DNA of 64,000 bases from Terriglobia bacterium (GTDB taxonomy: Bacteria; Acidobacteriota; Terriglobia; JAIQFV01), in NCBI GenBank assembly GCA_028716525.1, contig JAQUPQ010000012.1, forward strand, positions 29,307-93,306, in the 5' to 3' direction. How positions within the stretch are numbered: the stretch's first letter is position 1; every line of letters begins with the position of its first letter. Position numbers and translations under genes: made by a program. The notes under the pieces were generated by a model that did no database searches, was not told where the DNA came from, and worked only from the letters and a program-made list of their open reading frames with translations. Shown here piece by piece: positions 39,880-49,440 of this stretch.

Positions 39880-40611
39880 CTACTTGTCCGCCTTGCCGGT
39901 GTAGCGGTCCTTGTAGGTGCCCACCGCCGTCGAACGCTTCGCGGCTTTCTTGTCCACGGGAGTGCCCTTCTTCCAACCGCACTCGGGGCAAACATCCTCG
40001 CCACCCATCGCCGCGCCGCACTGCTCGCACGTGTCGGCCTTCTTCGCGTCTTCCTCTTCCTTGGCCTTCTTTGCCGCTTCCTCTTCGGCCGCCTTCTTCG
40101 CGGCTTCGTCGGCGGACTTCGCGGCCTCTGCCTTCACGGCATACGCCGACTTCATGGCTTCTCCGACCTCCGAAACTATCGCGGCGTCGGGCGGAGTCTC
40201 GGACTTGCCGAGCGCATCGCAAGCGGCAACCACGGCCGCGCCGATGTCGTACTCGCCTTCGGCTGACTTTGCCGAAAGCAACTCGACAGCCAGCGAAACC
40301 GCGATGCCCTGCTTCGCAACGACAGCATCGAACGCCGCCTTGGCGGTGACACCCGAGGCGAACGCCGCAACCGCCGCGTCGATTTTATCGAGCTTCGCGT
40401 TGATGGCCGTGAGGTCCACCGGAACCGGCTCCTCGGCGAGCACTTCGATTTCGAACTCCGCGTCCGCCTTCTCGACCTTGGACGCCTTCTCGAAATTCGC
40501 CTTGAGCACCGTGGCGCGGTCGGCGTTCGGCTTCGCAAGAAGCGCGTCCGTCTCGGACTTCGCGAACTCCGTGAACTGCGCCATCGTCATCATCTTTTTC
40601 TCGGTCTTCAT
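39880..40611 (-). CDS. Scaffold-like protein with zinc-ribbon and basic tail
   Basis: Ala/Lys/Glu-rich helical body, 'CEQCGAAMGGEDVCPECGWKKG', C-term 'YKDRYTGKADK'. Confidence 0.55.
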   Translation of the reverse strand: MKTEKKMMTMAQFTEFAKSETDALLAKPNADRATVLKANFEKASKVEKADAEFEIEVLAEEPVPVDLTAINAKLDKIDAAVAAFASGVTAKAAFDAVVAKQGIAVSLAVELLSAKSAEGEYDIGAAVVAACDALGKSETPPDAAIVSEVGEAMKSAYAVKAEAAKSADEAAKKAAEEEAAKKAKEEEDAKKADTCEQCGAAMGGEDVCPECGWKKGTPVDKKAAKRSTAVGTYKDRYTGKADK

Positions 40612-40940
40612 CGGCTTGTCCTCCGTGGTTCCGGTACTTTGAAAACGTCTCCGGTCGGGACCGGAAATTCGAGGCCCGCCAGTTCAACCGGCAAGGCCGT
40701 TGGCAGAAACGTCAAGGCGCGAGTCACACTCATTCCGCCGTCTCCAACGCATCGCAGGATGAAGCGGACTGCCATCTCGACCCGCTTCTCGGCTTCACTT
40801 TTCGACATCGATTCAGCATCGCCGAATGACTCCTTGACGGCTTTCACCACACCCAAGGTAACACGCTGTAGCGCCTTGGGGTCAAGACTGAGGTCGGCAA
40901 GCGAGTTGAGACCGATAGGCTTCTTGATGATTACTTCCAA
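40608..40940 (-). CDS. Hypothetical head-region protein (110 aa)
   Basis: Intact ORF overlapping 39880..40611 by ATGA. Confidence 0.6.
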   Translation of the reverse strand: MEVIIKKPIGLNSLADLSLDPKALQRVTLGVVKAVKESFGDAESMSKSEAEKRVEMAVRFILRCVGDGGMSVTRALTFLPTALPVELAGLEFPVPTGDVFKVPEPRRTSR

Positions 40941-40952
40941 TGCAAACTCCTT

Positions 40953-42308
40953 TCAGATTACCGGGATTGTGGTGCATCGGCATCTCATGTGAAACGGCGG
41001 CCAGGCAACTCCCGCCTCAGTTGCAAGCGCGTCACCTGAAATCAGAGGCTCATGACGTCCCGCATCGTTGAAGCGCGCGATGTCGACGCCCTTGTCTGTG
41101 CGAAGAACCTTGCGTCCCGTCTCCGCGTCTAGCTTTACGCCGACAAACGGATTCGCGTTTCGCAGTTCAGCGATGTTCTTCGCTTCCGCAACTTCCTCTT
41201 GTATCTTGCTCGCGTTCGACACTGTAATAATTTGCCCATCAAGATAGCCACAGACGTCGCACATCCTCTCGTCTTCCATGGCGACGACTTCAAACCGACT
41301 AACCTCGGCATCTCGATATGATGCCGATTGCGAGATTGACCGTGACCGTTCGATTGCGTTTGCCGCCACAGTCTCAGAGTATCCTGTCCCGTATTTCTTC
41401 CACAGTTCTGGAATCTCAGCCCGCAAGTCTGCCGCGATGGTCTCGCGCCCGAGCCCGTCACGCAATCCGCGCGCGACAATTTCCTTCCCCCGCGCCGTCA
41501 ATGCCTCGGACTCAATCCCGAGTTGGTCCCGCACGAACAACCCGGCCTGGTCTCCAACAGCATTGACCGCGTCCATGTCCGCCTGCGAAAGCGTGGCCGA
41601 GATGCGCGGTAGCATGGATTCTTTCAAGCGCTCGCGGGTAAGTTCAGCGAATGGAACGGCGTGCGCCGATGTCGTCTTTCTCCATTCAGAGATGAGGCTT
41701 CGCACGTCCGCCTGCTTGAACGCCGCAATTGCCGCCGCCCACACGCCTTCGCGCTGTGTCTCCGTCATTGCCGCCCAATCGGCTGTCTTGAGGCGGTCCG
41801 TGAATCGATGGAACTCTTCCTCGGACCACTCTTCGCGCACCTTGGCGAGTGCCGATGCGAGTTCAGCAACGGCTACGGATTGCGCGTCGACTGCCGCCGC
41901 CTCTTTGCGTACGCCGTTCGTGTCGACGTACCAATCGTTCCGGTCCGGCCGAGTCACCTCGTCTATCGTCTCGACACGTTGCCACAGAATTTGGCCGGAA
42001 TCTCCGATGGTCAAAGCGCGATACAGGTCAACCGTATCACTCGGTGCCGCCATGGACTTAGAGCAACACGAGCACGACTTCGCAGGAAGGGCCAGCATAG
42101 CGTGACGCCTTGCGGATTCGATGTTGGCCGCGTTCAGGCGTTGCGGGTTCTGCCTACCGTCCGCACTGCGCACGACCATCGCGAACCCGTATGCCGCGCG
42201 CCACGTGTCCGACCTGACCTTGACGGCGGCACATGCCGCTATCCTATGCTCGTAGTAGCGCAACGGCCACAGGGTGGCGTATCCGTCGTTTGGACGTGTG
42301 CGTATCAC
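40953..42308 (-). CDS. Mu gpF / SPP1 gp7-like head morphogenesis protein
   Basis: 'AANAIERSRSISQSASYRDAEVSRFEVVAMEDERMCDVCGYLDGQI...AWPPFHMRCRCTTIPVI' typical Phage_Mu_F C-terminus; GTG start overlapping upstream TGA. Confidence 0.8.
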   Translation of the reverse strand: MIRTRPNDGYATLWPLRYYEHRIAACAAVKVRSDTWRAAYGFAMVVRSADGRQNPQRLNAANIESARRHAMLALPAKSCSCCSKSMAAPSDTVDLYRALTIGDSGQILWQRVETIDEVTRPDRNDWYVDTNGVRKEAAAVDAQSVAVAELASALAKVREEWSEEEFHRFTDRLKTADWAAMTETQREGVWAAAIAAFKQADVRSLISEWRKTTSAHAVPFAELTRERLKESMLPRISATLSQADMDAVNAVGDQAGLFVRDQLGIESEALTARGKEIVARGLRDGLGRETIAADLRAEIPELWKKYGTGYSETVAANAIERSRSISQSASYRDAEVSRFEVVAMEDERMCDVCGYLDGQIITVSNASKIQEEVAEAKNIAELRNANPFVGVKLDAETGRKVLRTDKGVDIARFNDAGRHEPLISGDALATEAGVAWPPFHMRCRCTTIPVI

Positions 42309-42469
42309 TGACCAGCCTTCGGCCAGATGTCGGCGAACGTGCCGAGCTTCACACGTTTCTTCGGCTTCTCGATGAACTCTGGTTCTTCGTCGTCCTTGTC
42401 ACGTACCACGGACAGGTTCGGACGGTCCTCGTCTTGCTCATCACGGTTTCGTTGCTTCGACTGTGCCAC
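42305..42469 (-). CDS. Small acidic/basic protein (54 aa), GTG start
   Basis: MAQSKQRNRDEQDEDRPNLSVVRDKDDEEPEFIEKPKKRVKLGTFADIWPKAGQ; fills the gap between zinc protein and MuF gene; GTGA overlap; not in ORF track. Confidence 0.5.
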   Translation of the reverse strand: MAQSKQRNRDEQDEDRPNLSVVRDKDDEEPEFIEKPKKRVKLGTFADIWPKAGQ

Positions 42470-42833
42470 TATTCAGTCCCCTCGGTTTTCCTTGCACGCC
42501 AGGTATCGCCATGGCGCGCTCCATGATGTCTCCGCCGATCTTCGCAGGTGGTGCGCTCGTCACGGCTCGCCCCGCGTTGATGTAGAACCACTCGCCGCAC
42601 CTCGCCGTGCACCCGCATCGCATCGGCTGGTCGAACGTCGGCGCGGCCGGATCGCCAATCTGCGCTGCGTACACGTGAACCCGCTTTCCGCAGAATGGAC
42701 AACACAAGCGCCAGTTGTTCGTAGGATGACCGTGCGGGTCTATGTGCCGGATGATTTCACCCGGCCCCGGTCGTGCGTATCCCGCGCGCTCGGGAGTTGG
42801 GAGAACGTGGTAGGTGCCTTCGTACATGGTCAT
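42441..42833 (-). CDS. Cys-rich zinc-ribbon-like protein (130 aa)
   Basis: 'RLCCPFCGKRVHVYAA...RCGCTARCGEWFYINAG'. Confidence 0.65.
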   Translation of the reverse strand: MTMYEGTYHVLPTPERAGYARPGPGEIIRHIDPHGHPTNNWRLCCPFCGKRVHVYAAQIGDPAAPTFDQPMRCGCTARCGEWFYINAGRAVTSAPPAKIGGDIMERAMAIPGVQGKPRGLNSGTVEATKP

Positions 42834-43015
42834 CGACAGAAGTTGGAGACGACAGCAATCACGACAAATGCAAGTATCGCAGTGTATCCCACGATGCCTA
42901 CAATCGTGCTCCGTCTACTCGCTTCAATGTCCTCCATGACGTCATCTTCCTTGCACGTGCACGGAGGAAGCCCAAACGGAACTTCTGAGAATGCGCCGCA
43001 CTTCTCGCACCACAT
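42830..43015 (-). CDS. Small zinc-ribbon + C-terminal TM protein (61 aa)
   Basis: 'MWCEKCGAFSEVPFGLPPCTCKEDD...TIVGIVGYTAILAFVVIAVVSNFCR'. Confidence 0.6.
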   Translation of the reverse strand: MWCEKCGAFSEVPFGLPPCTCKEDDVMEDIEASRRSTIVGIVGYTAILAFVVIAVVSNFCR

Positions 43016-43018
43016 TTT

Positions 43019-44842
43019 CTACTCCCCATCAAGCGGTCGAACGGCCGCCAACTCGTAGCCGAACCGCGCGAAGTAGTCTTTCAAGATGCCTTGCGCCAGT
43101 TCCCGCTTCTCGGGTGTGCCATCCGGCCCAAACGCCCCAAGCAGTTCCGCTCCAACGCGGTCCGCCGGGACGCCGAATTGTTCCGCAGCCAAGCCCGCCA
43201 GCGTCAACGCTAACGGCTGAGACATCCACGGCGCGTCTATGGGGTCCAGTTCCACGTTGAGGCCCTTGGCAGCCAAGGTGCGCACGTCTGCCGGGGTGAG
43301 CCCGCCTCGGTTCGCGAAGATGTCCGTTGCCCGTGCAAGCTGTTCCGGGTCCGTCGTGTCCGGTCCGTTGCTCACGAACTTCCACAGGTAGACGCCCAAG
43401 GCTGGCATAAGCCGCGTATTCATCGTCCAGTCAAACCCGGCACGCGGCGTTGCGAATACGTGCGTGTTCGCGAACTCAATCGAGGCGTAGGCGTTCGCCC
43501 TCGCCAACGCGTCTTGCACGTCACCGGTCAGGATGCGAGGCAGGCGAAACGCGCTCCGCACGTTGTCGCGCTCCGCAGCGCAGTAGAGCAGATGGGTGGC
43601 GTCCTCTTTCATGTCGCCACGGAATGACATCCATGTGACGGACGGCTGTTCCACCTTCTCACCACGCGCTCCCGGAGGTGCCACAAGCTCAATGATGAGC
43701 GGAGTATGGAAGTTGGAACGCCCCTTGATTTTCGTGCGGATGTGGTTCTCCAATTCCTTCCGCACGTCCTGACTCAAGATGCCACCGATGATAATCCACG
43801 CGCCCGGCGGGATGCACTTGTCATCGAAGTAGGTGAAGTTGACCTCTTCCGCCGCGCGGATGCCGAGCACGTTCGGGACCTGCCCCATCCACAGTGGCTC
43901 GCCCGACACGGATAGCGGCGAGTGAAGCGGGAAGTACAGCACCTCGGTTGCCGGGATGGGCTTCGTTGCCGTCTTGCTGCCCTTCGTCGTCTCGGCACGC
44001 ACCATCGCGGATTCGCTGTCGTACCACTTCCCCGTAGCTTGCGAGATGCAACGCGGGTCGCCGAACTCCTTGAAGTATTTTCGCACCGCGCCGACTTGCT
44101 GAACGTAGATACTGAACTGAACTTCGCGCGTCACTTCGCGATTCGAAATCGGAGAGATTGGGATGTTGACTTCCACTTCGACCGGCGGCGGTTGCTTCGC
44201 CATCGGCAGGATGGTATGCGCCGCGATGTAGCCGACTTGTGTCGGGTCGCCCGTCGCGTCTCGCGCGAACTCGAACACCCCATGCCCTACCCCATGCTGG
44301 TCTTTGCGCATCCGCTGGCGAAGCTCGATGAACGGCGCCCCCGTCGGCGCGGACTCGAACCATGCTTCCGCGCGGAACTTCTGAATGGGCAACTGGCGCG
44401 ACAGGATTTCAAGGCGCTCCACAACCTCTTCGTCCGGCACGTCGTAGTCCGCTTCCCACTCTTCGTCTCCGCTTTCCTGTGCCGCCTCTCGCGCGTCCGC
44501 CTCGCGCTCTAACACGATGGCCGCGCGCACCTGGTCCTCAACATCCTTGTCGTTCAAATCGATGCACGGCTTGAAGCGATGCCCCCACCCGTCGATTCCC
44601 GTCGCCATCGCGTCAAGACATTGAGGCAGGATAGACGACTTCTCGACGATGGACAGCAACGACCCCGGCGGGTATCGAGGCGTCAACGCGCCCGAGTTGG
44701 TCCACGCCTCCGTCTGGTCAACCATCGCCTGCAACGCTTGCTTGGCGACTTCCTCGTCACCGCCGGAACTCGCGCGGGCTATCAGTTGCAGCGAGGCTTC
44801 GCTATCTGTATTCTTCGTCGCCGTCTTCGGTTTCTTCGTCAC
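43019..44842 (-). CDS. Portal protein
   Basis: 607 aa downstream of terminase; 'ALDAMATGIDGWGHRFKP' and 'EVLYFPLHSPLSVSGEPLWMGQV' typical of portal proteins. Confidence 0.85.
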   Translation of the reverse strand: MTKKPKTATKNTDSEASLQLIARASSGGDEEVAKQALQAMVDQTEAWTNSGALTPRYPPGSLLSIVEKSSILPQCLDAMATGIDGWGHRFKPCIDLNDKDVEDQVRAAIVLEREADAREAAQESGDEEWEADYDVPDEEVVERLEILSRQLPIQKFRAEAWFESAPTGAPFIELRQRMRKDQHGVGHGVFEFARDATGDPTQVGYIAAHTILPMAKQPPPVEVEVNIPISPISNREVTREVQFSIYVQQVGAVRKYFKEFGDPRCISQATGKWYDSESAMVRAETTKGSKTATKPIPATEVLYFPLHSPLSVSGEPLWMGQVPNVLGIRAAEEVNFTYFDDKCIPPGAWIIIGGILSQDVRKELENHIRTKIKGRSNFHTPLIIELVAPPGARGEKVEQPSVTWMSFRGDMKEDATHLLYCAAERDNVRSAFRLPRILTGDVQDALARANAYASIEFANTHVFATPRAGFDWTMNTRLMPALGVYLWKFVSNGPDTTDPEQLARATDIFANRGGLTPADVRTLAAKGLNVELDPIDAPWMSQPLALTLAGLAAEQFGVPADRVGAELLGAFGPDGTPEKRELAQGILKDYFARFGYELAAVRPLDGE

Positions 44843-46400
44843 GTGAATCCTCCGGCCGACTAGAGGTGTCGCCGCTTCCCGCTCTCCCGACTAAGGTAGC
44901 ACCTCGCGCCGCCCAACGGTCAAGCGCGTAGTATCGCGCTGCGTCAATCGCCATCGTCCATGCGTCACAAAGATCGTCGTGAGCCGCGATGCCGAAGTCC
45001 AACAACTCTTCCACTAAGTTTCCGCGCTCCGGTTTGAACTTCGGACTGTCCGGGTCCAGGTGGTCGAGAAACACGACGTTGCCGCGTTCGAGGAACGGTG
45101 TTACGGCCGTCAACCGCTGCAACTTACTTCCTTTCGTTGCGAGGTTCTTCACCCGTTCGACGATGCCGACAAGGTGCGGCGCGTCGTTCAACACCCACGC
45201 GGCTAGGTCGTTGCCGATGGACTCGATGATAATCCGTTTCGGCCGCCACGTGCGATACGACCGCTGGACCCAATCGGACTGCTTCGACCTCGTGATTTTC
45301 CGCTTCTCCGCGTCAACGACGAACACGGTCTCAGACGCTTGGTGAATCGCAATGACAACCTCGGCCGTGAAATCGTTGTGCTCTGCCGTCTCGGTCGCCA
45401 CGTCGTAGCTCGTGTAGATTTCCAACTCTGCCAAGTCGGGCATCGCCTCGGGTCGCACGTACTCAATCGAACTCGGCTGGACCGGAGACTCGGATTCATC
45501 CTGCGGCTTGTTCGCGAACCCTCGGGCGTATTCGGTTGCGCCGATGATTGCGCGCTTTTCGCGAAGCCACGAGGAAGAACGTCTTGCGGGCCAGATGGAA
45601 GCGTACCCTGAAATTGCGTAGAAACACACCTTCCACTCTGCATTCTCCATTATTTCGTGTGTGATGTCACTTCGATGCCATAGTGTTCCTATCATCCACA
45701 CCCGAGACTCGGGACCTCCAAGGTTCATCCAATCTGAGTACCACGCTTGTTTCACGGACTCGCGCAACGCTGGCGTCGTGAGCGCGTTTCTACGCCCAAC
45801 GATGTCGTCACCGATGAGAATGTCAAGGCGTCCTCCTGTCGCTCCGCCTAGCACGCCCTGCGCCTCAACAGATGGCTCCTTGTCAATGAGTTTTCGAACG
45901 ACAGTCATCGAAGTTTTCGACCAGTTGTCATCCGATGGTCTGAGGTCTGGAAATACCTCTTTGACCTTCGGATTCTTCTCGATGTGCCGCTTGATTTCTC
46001 CGAGACGCTTTACGGCCGCGGGTTGGTCCTCACACGCTATCTTGATTCGCAGGTTCGGGTTGCGCCCGAGTTCCCACACGACGCGAGCAATTACGATTGT
46101 GCTTTTCGCGTGCGCCCTCGGGGCTATGATGAGCACGCGCGGGTTGCTTTCGAGAGCCGCAATCCACTCATCGTGAAACCACTGCATTGTGACCGGACCA
46201 CCGATTTCGCTGTCATCGATGCAGTATTCCATGAACGCCGCGAAGTTCTCGCGCGCCTCTTTGATGCGAGCCCATCGTATCGACTCCATGCGGTTGTCTT
46301 GCTCGGCTGGCGTCGCGGGCTCGATGGACGGTCCCGGCTGAAACAGGTGCCCGACGGGCGGACGGTATCGCGGGTCAATCGTGAGGTCGGGAGAGTTCAC
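44802..46400 (-). CDS. terL: Terminase large subunit
   Basis: Walker A-like 'LIIAPRAHAKSTIVIARVVWELGRNPNLRIKIAC', nuclease-domain 'YTSYDVATETAEHNDFTAEVVIAIH' and 'KRIIIESIGNDLAAW'. Confidence 0.9.
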   Translation of the reverse strand: MNSPDLTIDPRYRPPVGHLFQPGPSIEPATPAEQDNRMESIRWARIKEARENFAAFMEYCIDDSEIGGPVTMQWFHDEWIAALESNPRVLIIAPRAHAKSTIVIARVVWELGRNPNLRIKIACEDQPAAVKRLGEIKRHIEKNPKVKEVFPDLRPSDDNWSKTSMTVVRKLIDKEPSVEAQGVLGGATGGRLDILIGDDIVGRRNALTTPALRESVKQAWYSDWMNLGGPESRVWMIGTLWHRSDITHEIMENAEWKVCFYAISGYASIWPARRSSSWLREKRAIIGATEYARGFANKPQDESESPVQPSSIEYVRPEAMPDLAELEIYTSYDVATETAEHNDFTAEVVIAIHQASETVFVVDAEKRKITRSKQSDWVQRSYRTWRPKRIIIESIGNDLAAWVLNDAPHLVGIVERVKNLATKGSKLQRLTAVTPFLERGNVVFLDHLDPDSPKFKPERGNLVEELLDFGIAAHDDLCDAWTMAIDAARYYALDRWAARGATLVGRAGSGDTSSRPEDSRDEETEDGDEEYR

Positions 46401-46651
46401 GGGACGGCTGGAGTCTGCGTTACGGCCACTTCACCGCCCGGCATCTCAACCGTTTCGACGCGGACGGGCTTGCAACACGAGCACCGCGCCGGGCCTTGGC
46501 GCTGCCACTCCTTGCCGGTTGGAGTGACTACGAGCTTCGTGTGATAGCCGTTGATGCCGCGACCGCCGCACTTCTTGCACGAGTGCTTCGGCCGATACTC
46601 TGTAACGACCTTGGCGGCCGGAGCGGGCTTCGTCTCGGATTCGGGAGTCAT
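46397..46651 (-). CDS. Cys-rich DnaJ-like zinc protein (84 aa)
   Basis: 'HSCKKCGGRGINGYHTK...GPARCSCCKPV'; start at MTPESETKP giving ATGA overlap with 46648..46983. Confidence 0.6.
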   Translation of the reverse strand: MTPESETKPAPAAKVVTEYRPKHSCKKCGGRGINGYHTKLVVTPTGKEWQRQGPARCSCCKPVRVETVEMPGGEVAVTQTPAVP

Positions 46652-46983
46652 CCAACGTCCTCGCTGTCGGCTGCGGACAGGAAGGCTTCTGCCATTTGCT
46701 CGGCAGCCTGTTGACTGATTCCTTCTTTCTGGAATTTCAGCCACACCTCGGAGCCCGCGAAAAACTTCTTGATGCTTTCAACGCACCGCTCCATTCTGAG
46801 AACTCCATTCATTACGATTTCCGGAGTCAGCGAACGAATCGTGAGCACGCCACCGTCCGACCGATTTACGATTTCGAATTTCTCTCCCAACGGGAATGTC
46901 TTGAGACCACGAAATACATACCCGCTGTACTTAATTCCTTCGATGGACAGCATGTCAGTCTCACTGTCGTACTCAATTTTCAC
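46648..46983 (-). CDS. Hypothetical protein (111 aa)
   Basis: Intact ORF; ATGA overlaps at both ends. Confidence 0.6.
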   Translation of the reverse strand: MKIEYDSETDMLSIEGIKYSGYVFRGLKTFPLGEKFEIVNRSDGGVLTIRSLTPEIVMNGVLRMERCVESIKKFFAGSEVWLKFQKEGISQQAAEQMAEAFLSAADSEDVG

Positions 46984-47285
46984 TTCGCAAACTCCTTCTC
47001 CGCCACGCGCCCCTTGGCCGTGATGGCGTAGGTGTATCGCACCCTCCCGAGGTCCGTCGTCTCCATCTTGCGCTCCATGCAGCCCATCTCGACAAGGCGG
47101 AGGAGCGCGCAGTTGGTCGTGGATACCAGGCCGTAGGGGTTGCGCCCACCGTATGTGGACTTCGTGTCAGCGCACAGCGCCTCGGTCAACGCCATCGCCG
47201 ACCAGCGGCCGGGAAGGCGGGACGTCAACCGCAGTATCGCGGATTGCATCCGGCGGTGGTTTCGTGTCGTCTTGATTCGTGCCAT
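46980..47285 (-). CDS. Winged-helix-like DNA-binding protein (101 aa)
   Basis: 'TSRLPGRWSAMALTEAL...ALLRLVEMGCMERKMETTDLGRVRYTYAITAKGRVAEKEF' wHTH-like pattern; start at MARIKTTRNH. Confidence 0.55.
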   Translation of the reverse strand: MARIKTTRNHRRMQSAILRLTSRLPGRWSAMALTEALCADTKSTYGGRNPYGLVSTTNCALLRLVEMGCMERKMETTDLGRVRYTYAITAKGRVAEKEFAK

Positions 47286-47291
47286 GCGCCC

Positions 47292-47320
47292 AATGTACGG
47301 CGCGCGGTTGAGAAAGTCAA
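47292..47320 (-). promoter_or_regulatory. Candidate promoter TTGACT-N17-TACATT
   Basis: -35 47315..47320, -10 47292..47297; very close upstream of the 46980..47285 start codon. Confidence 0.45.
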
Positions 47321-47326
47321 ACGGTA

Positions 47327-47554
47327 CTAAATGTTCTGCTTTTCGGAGAACGATTTCCACCCACGCACAATGCCGGAATTCGCCCATCGAAGAACGGCAT
47401 TCGGTCTGCCGTATTTCACAATCTGCCTAATTTCTCCGAACCTTCTATTAAGCAATGCATAGCTAACCCCACTACCCGGGACCATGTCTATGATACGTTC
47501 TCCCATCTCGTGTCTGAGAAACAGGTCAAGCAATTCGCTGCGTTCCAGTTTCAT
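47327..47554 (-). CDS. Hypothetical DNA-binding-like protein (75 aa)
   Basis: MKLERSELLDLFLRHEMGERIIDMVPGSGVSYALLNRRFGEIRQIVKYGRPNAVLRWANS... Confidence 0.5.
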   Translation of the reverse strand: MKLERSELLDLFLRHEMGERIIDMVPGSGVSYALLNRRFGEIRQIVKYGRPNAVLRWANSGIVRGWKSFSEKQNI

Positions 47555-47558
47555 CGTC

Positions 47559-47747
47559 TCACCTATTCTCGTTTGAATTCGCGGCGTCGCGCTCAACTTC
47601 GGCACGCATCAACGCATCAATCCGAGCGCGGTTTGAACAGGCAAGCGCAATCGCCTCGGCACGGGTCACGGGCACGCCGTCAATGTCGTCGCACTCGACA
47701 GGCGTGTCGGCGTAAACGTCGCGGTCGGTGGGCACCTGGAAGTTCAT
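47559..47747 (-). CDS. Hypothetical protein (62 aa)
   Basis: Start at [15 protein letters not shown] overlap with the lipoprotein stop. Confidence 0.5.
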   Translation of the reverse strand: MNFQVPTDRDVYADTPVECDDIDGVPVTRAEAIALACSNRARIDALMRAEVERDAANSNENR

Positions 47748-48634
47748 CCTCGCACGCAACGGGTGAATGTTCCAGTTGGGCTGCTCAAAGCCTGTGAATA
47801 TCGACACGGGTATCCCATAACGTCTGCCCCATCAATGTATGAGCAGTTGTACAGAAACCTATCTGCTGTAAATAACGGGTTGTACCCCAACTCCGCGTAC
47901 CCATAATCCGACCATAGGCGGTGCCCACAATCCGTACCGGCCCATTCGGGCCAGTCGCATTCAAACGGGAACTCGGGCAGGATGATGGGGTCGTCGATAC
48001 GCCACAACGCGGCCATCTCATCCTCGGTCGGCATCCGCCAATCGTCGAACCCTCCGAGCGTGAGCGGTTCGCAATAGTACCAGAAGCCCCACGCCCAATT
48101 GCCCTCGCTTGCAGGGCTCACGGTGGCCTCCCACATCTGTCCCGTGTCGGGGTCGCACACCGTACCGGCGGGCATATCGACGAACCCACAGGCGTTGAGG
48201 AGAGGCCCTGTGTCGGTGTCCTCGGTCTCCGTCCCGGTGTCCGTGTCTGAATCGCTATCGCTGTCGGCGTCGGAGTCGGTATCGGAATCTGACCCCGTGT
48301 CCGTCTCAGTGTCTACCGTGTCTGTTTCCGTGTCGGCCGTATCCGTTTCCGTGTCCTCGGTTCCGGTATCCGAGTCCGAATCGGAATCCGCGTCGGTATC
48401 GGCGTCAGAGTCGGCGTCTGAATCCGAGTCAGCATCCGAATCGGAGTCGGTATCCGCGTCTGAATCGGAGTCGCTGTCACTGTCGGTGTCTGAGTCTGTC
48501 CCGGAATCCTCGCCAGCGTCGCTACCGCCGTCCGTGTCGCCCGCGTCGGGGATGTCCGGTGCGTCGTACCATCCCTGCGGAGAAGACGAGCAACCGACCA
48601 CCAGGAGCGCCAAAACTATCATTGTGTTTTTCAT
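47744..48634 (-). CDS. SD-repeat lipoprotein with C-terminal DUF1566-like domain
   Basis: Lipobox '[14 protein letters not shown]', (D/S/T/E/A)n linker, then '[15 protein letters not shown]...[15 protein letters not shown]'; start corrected to MKNTMIV. Confidence 0.85.
   Translation of the reverse strand: MKNTMIVLALLVVGCSSSPQGWYDAPDIPDAGDTDGGSDAGEDSGTDSDTDSDSDSDSDADTDSDSDADSDSDADSDADTDADSDSDSDTGTEDTETDTADTETDTVDTETDTGSDSDTDSDADSDSDSDTDTGTETEDTDTGPLLNACGFVDMPAGTVCDPDTGQMWEATVSPASEGNWAWGFWYYCEPLTLGGFDDWRMPTEDEMAALWRIDDPIILPEFPFECDWPEWAGTDCGHRLWSDYGYAELGYNPLFTADRFLYNCSYIDGADVMGYPCRYSQALSSPTGTFTRCVRG
48225..48540 (-). repeat. Low-complexity SD/TD/AD dipeptide-encoding repeat tract
   Basis: Tandem degenerate GAxTCx units (gaatccgagtcggcgtcagag...) encoding [11 protein letters not shown].... 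Confidence 0.85.
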
Positions 48635-48652
48635 GTCCTCACCTCTATATAT

Positions 48653-48681
48653 AGCATAGCGCCACAGGTTGCGCTTGTCAA
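48653..48681 (-). promoter_or_regulatory. Near-consensus promoter TTGACA-N17-TATGCT upstream of lipoprotein
   Basis: Minus: TTGACAAGCGCAACCTGTGGCGCTATGCTATATATAGAGGTGAGGACATG. Confidence 0.7.
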
Positions 48682-48684
48682 GTA

Positions 48685-48921
48685 TCATTTTTCTTCGTAT
48701 TTCGTTATTTTGTGACGGCACGTAGTGACGGCCTTGCCGCAGTATCCTTCCTCGTTGCGGAATGAGCACGGAGAGTCGGCGGGCTTGGCGCAACGATATC
48801 GCGAGACGAGGAGCACTGGCCTAGTCGGTTCGTCATCTCGCGCCGGGCACTCTATCTCAACGGTGGGCTCGCATGATGGTGGCAGGGAAATCGGCCTCGT
48901 GATTTCGTCGTCGCGTTCCAC
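48685..48921 (-). CDS. Hypothetical Cys-containing protein (78 aa)
   Basis: Intact ORF with '[27 protein letters not shown]'. Confidence 0.5.
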   Translation of the reverse strand: MERDDEITRPISLPPSCEPTVEIECPARDDEPTRPVLLVSRYRCAKPADSPCSFRNEEGYCGKAVTTCRHKITKYEEK

Positions 48922-48957
48922 ACCTGGATAGTAGCACGCGGGAGAGCGCGCGGAGAA

Positions 48958-49440
48958 CTACTCGGCACCTGCGTCCTGGTACTCCACCCACTCCACCGGC
49001 ATCGCGGCAAGCGGCGACGGCTCGACCACGACGGCTTCGACGTCCACCGCGTCGCTCGGTTCCACGGGTTCGGTCTGGCAGTACTCCTCGAACTCGCGGC
49101 GCTTGACCTCGCCCATCCAGAGTGCGGCGAGCCCGGCGGCCGAGGTAACTCCGGCGGTGATACCCAGTCCCCACTCGACGCGGCGTTGTTCCTTCTCGTC
49201 ATCTGAGATCGCGCCTCCAACGGGAGCGGCGATTGCCGAGGTACCACCAGCGCCGACCAAGAGTTTCGCAGTAAACGTCCAGTTGTCGGCCGTCTGCAAC
49301 AGCTCGTAGCACCGCGCGTCGTTCCATACGATGCCCCGCGCGTCCGTGACGTTCGGCCTCACGTGCGCGGCACGGGTGGCGGAGCAGCCGGAGAGCAGCA
49401 GCACGACGAGGATGATTCCGATTTTGTCAGCGCGGATCAT
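48958..49440 (-). CDS. Small lipoprotein with central hydrophobic segments (160 aa)
   Basis: Signal + lipobox 'IGIILVVLLLSGCSA', later 'LGITAGVTSAAGLAALWMG'. Confidence 0.6.
   Translation of the reverse strand: MIRADKIGIILVVLLLSGCSATRAAHVRPNVTDARGIVWNDARCYELLQTADNWTFTAKLLVGAGGTSAIAAPVGGAISDDEKEQRRVEWGLGITAGVTSAAGLAALWMGEVKRREFEEYCQTEPVEPSDAVDVEAVVVEPSPLAAMPVEWVEYQDAGAE

Noticed and set aside
48225-48540. Regulatory or CRISPR-like repeat in the SD region
   Set aside because: In-frame degenerate codon repeats encoding an Asp/Ser/Thr linker of a lipoprotein.
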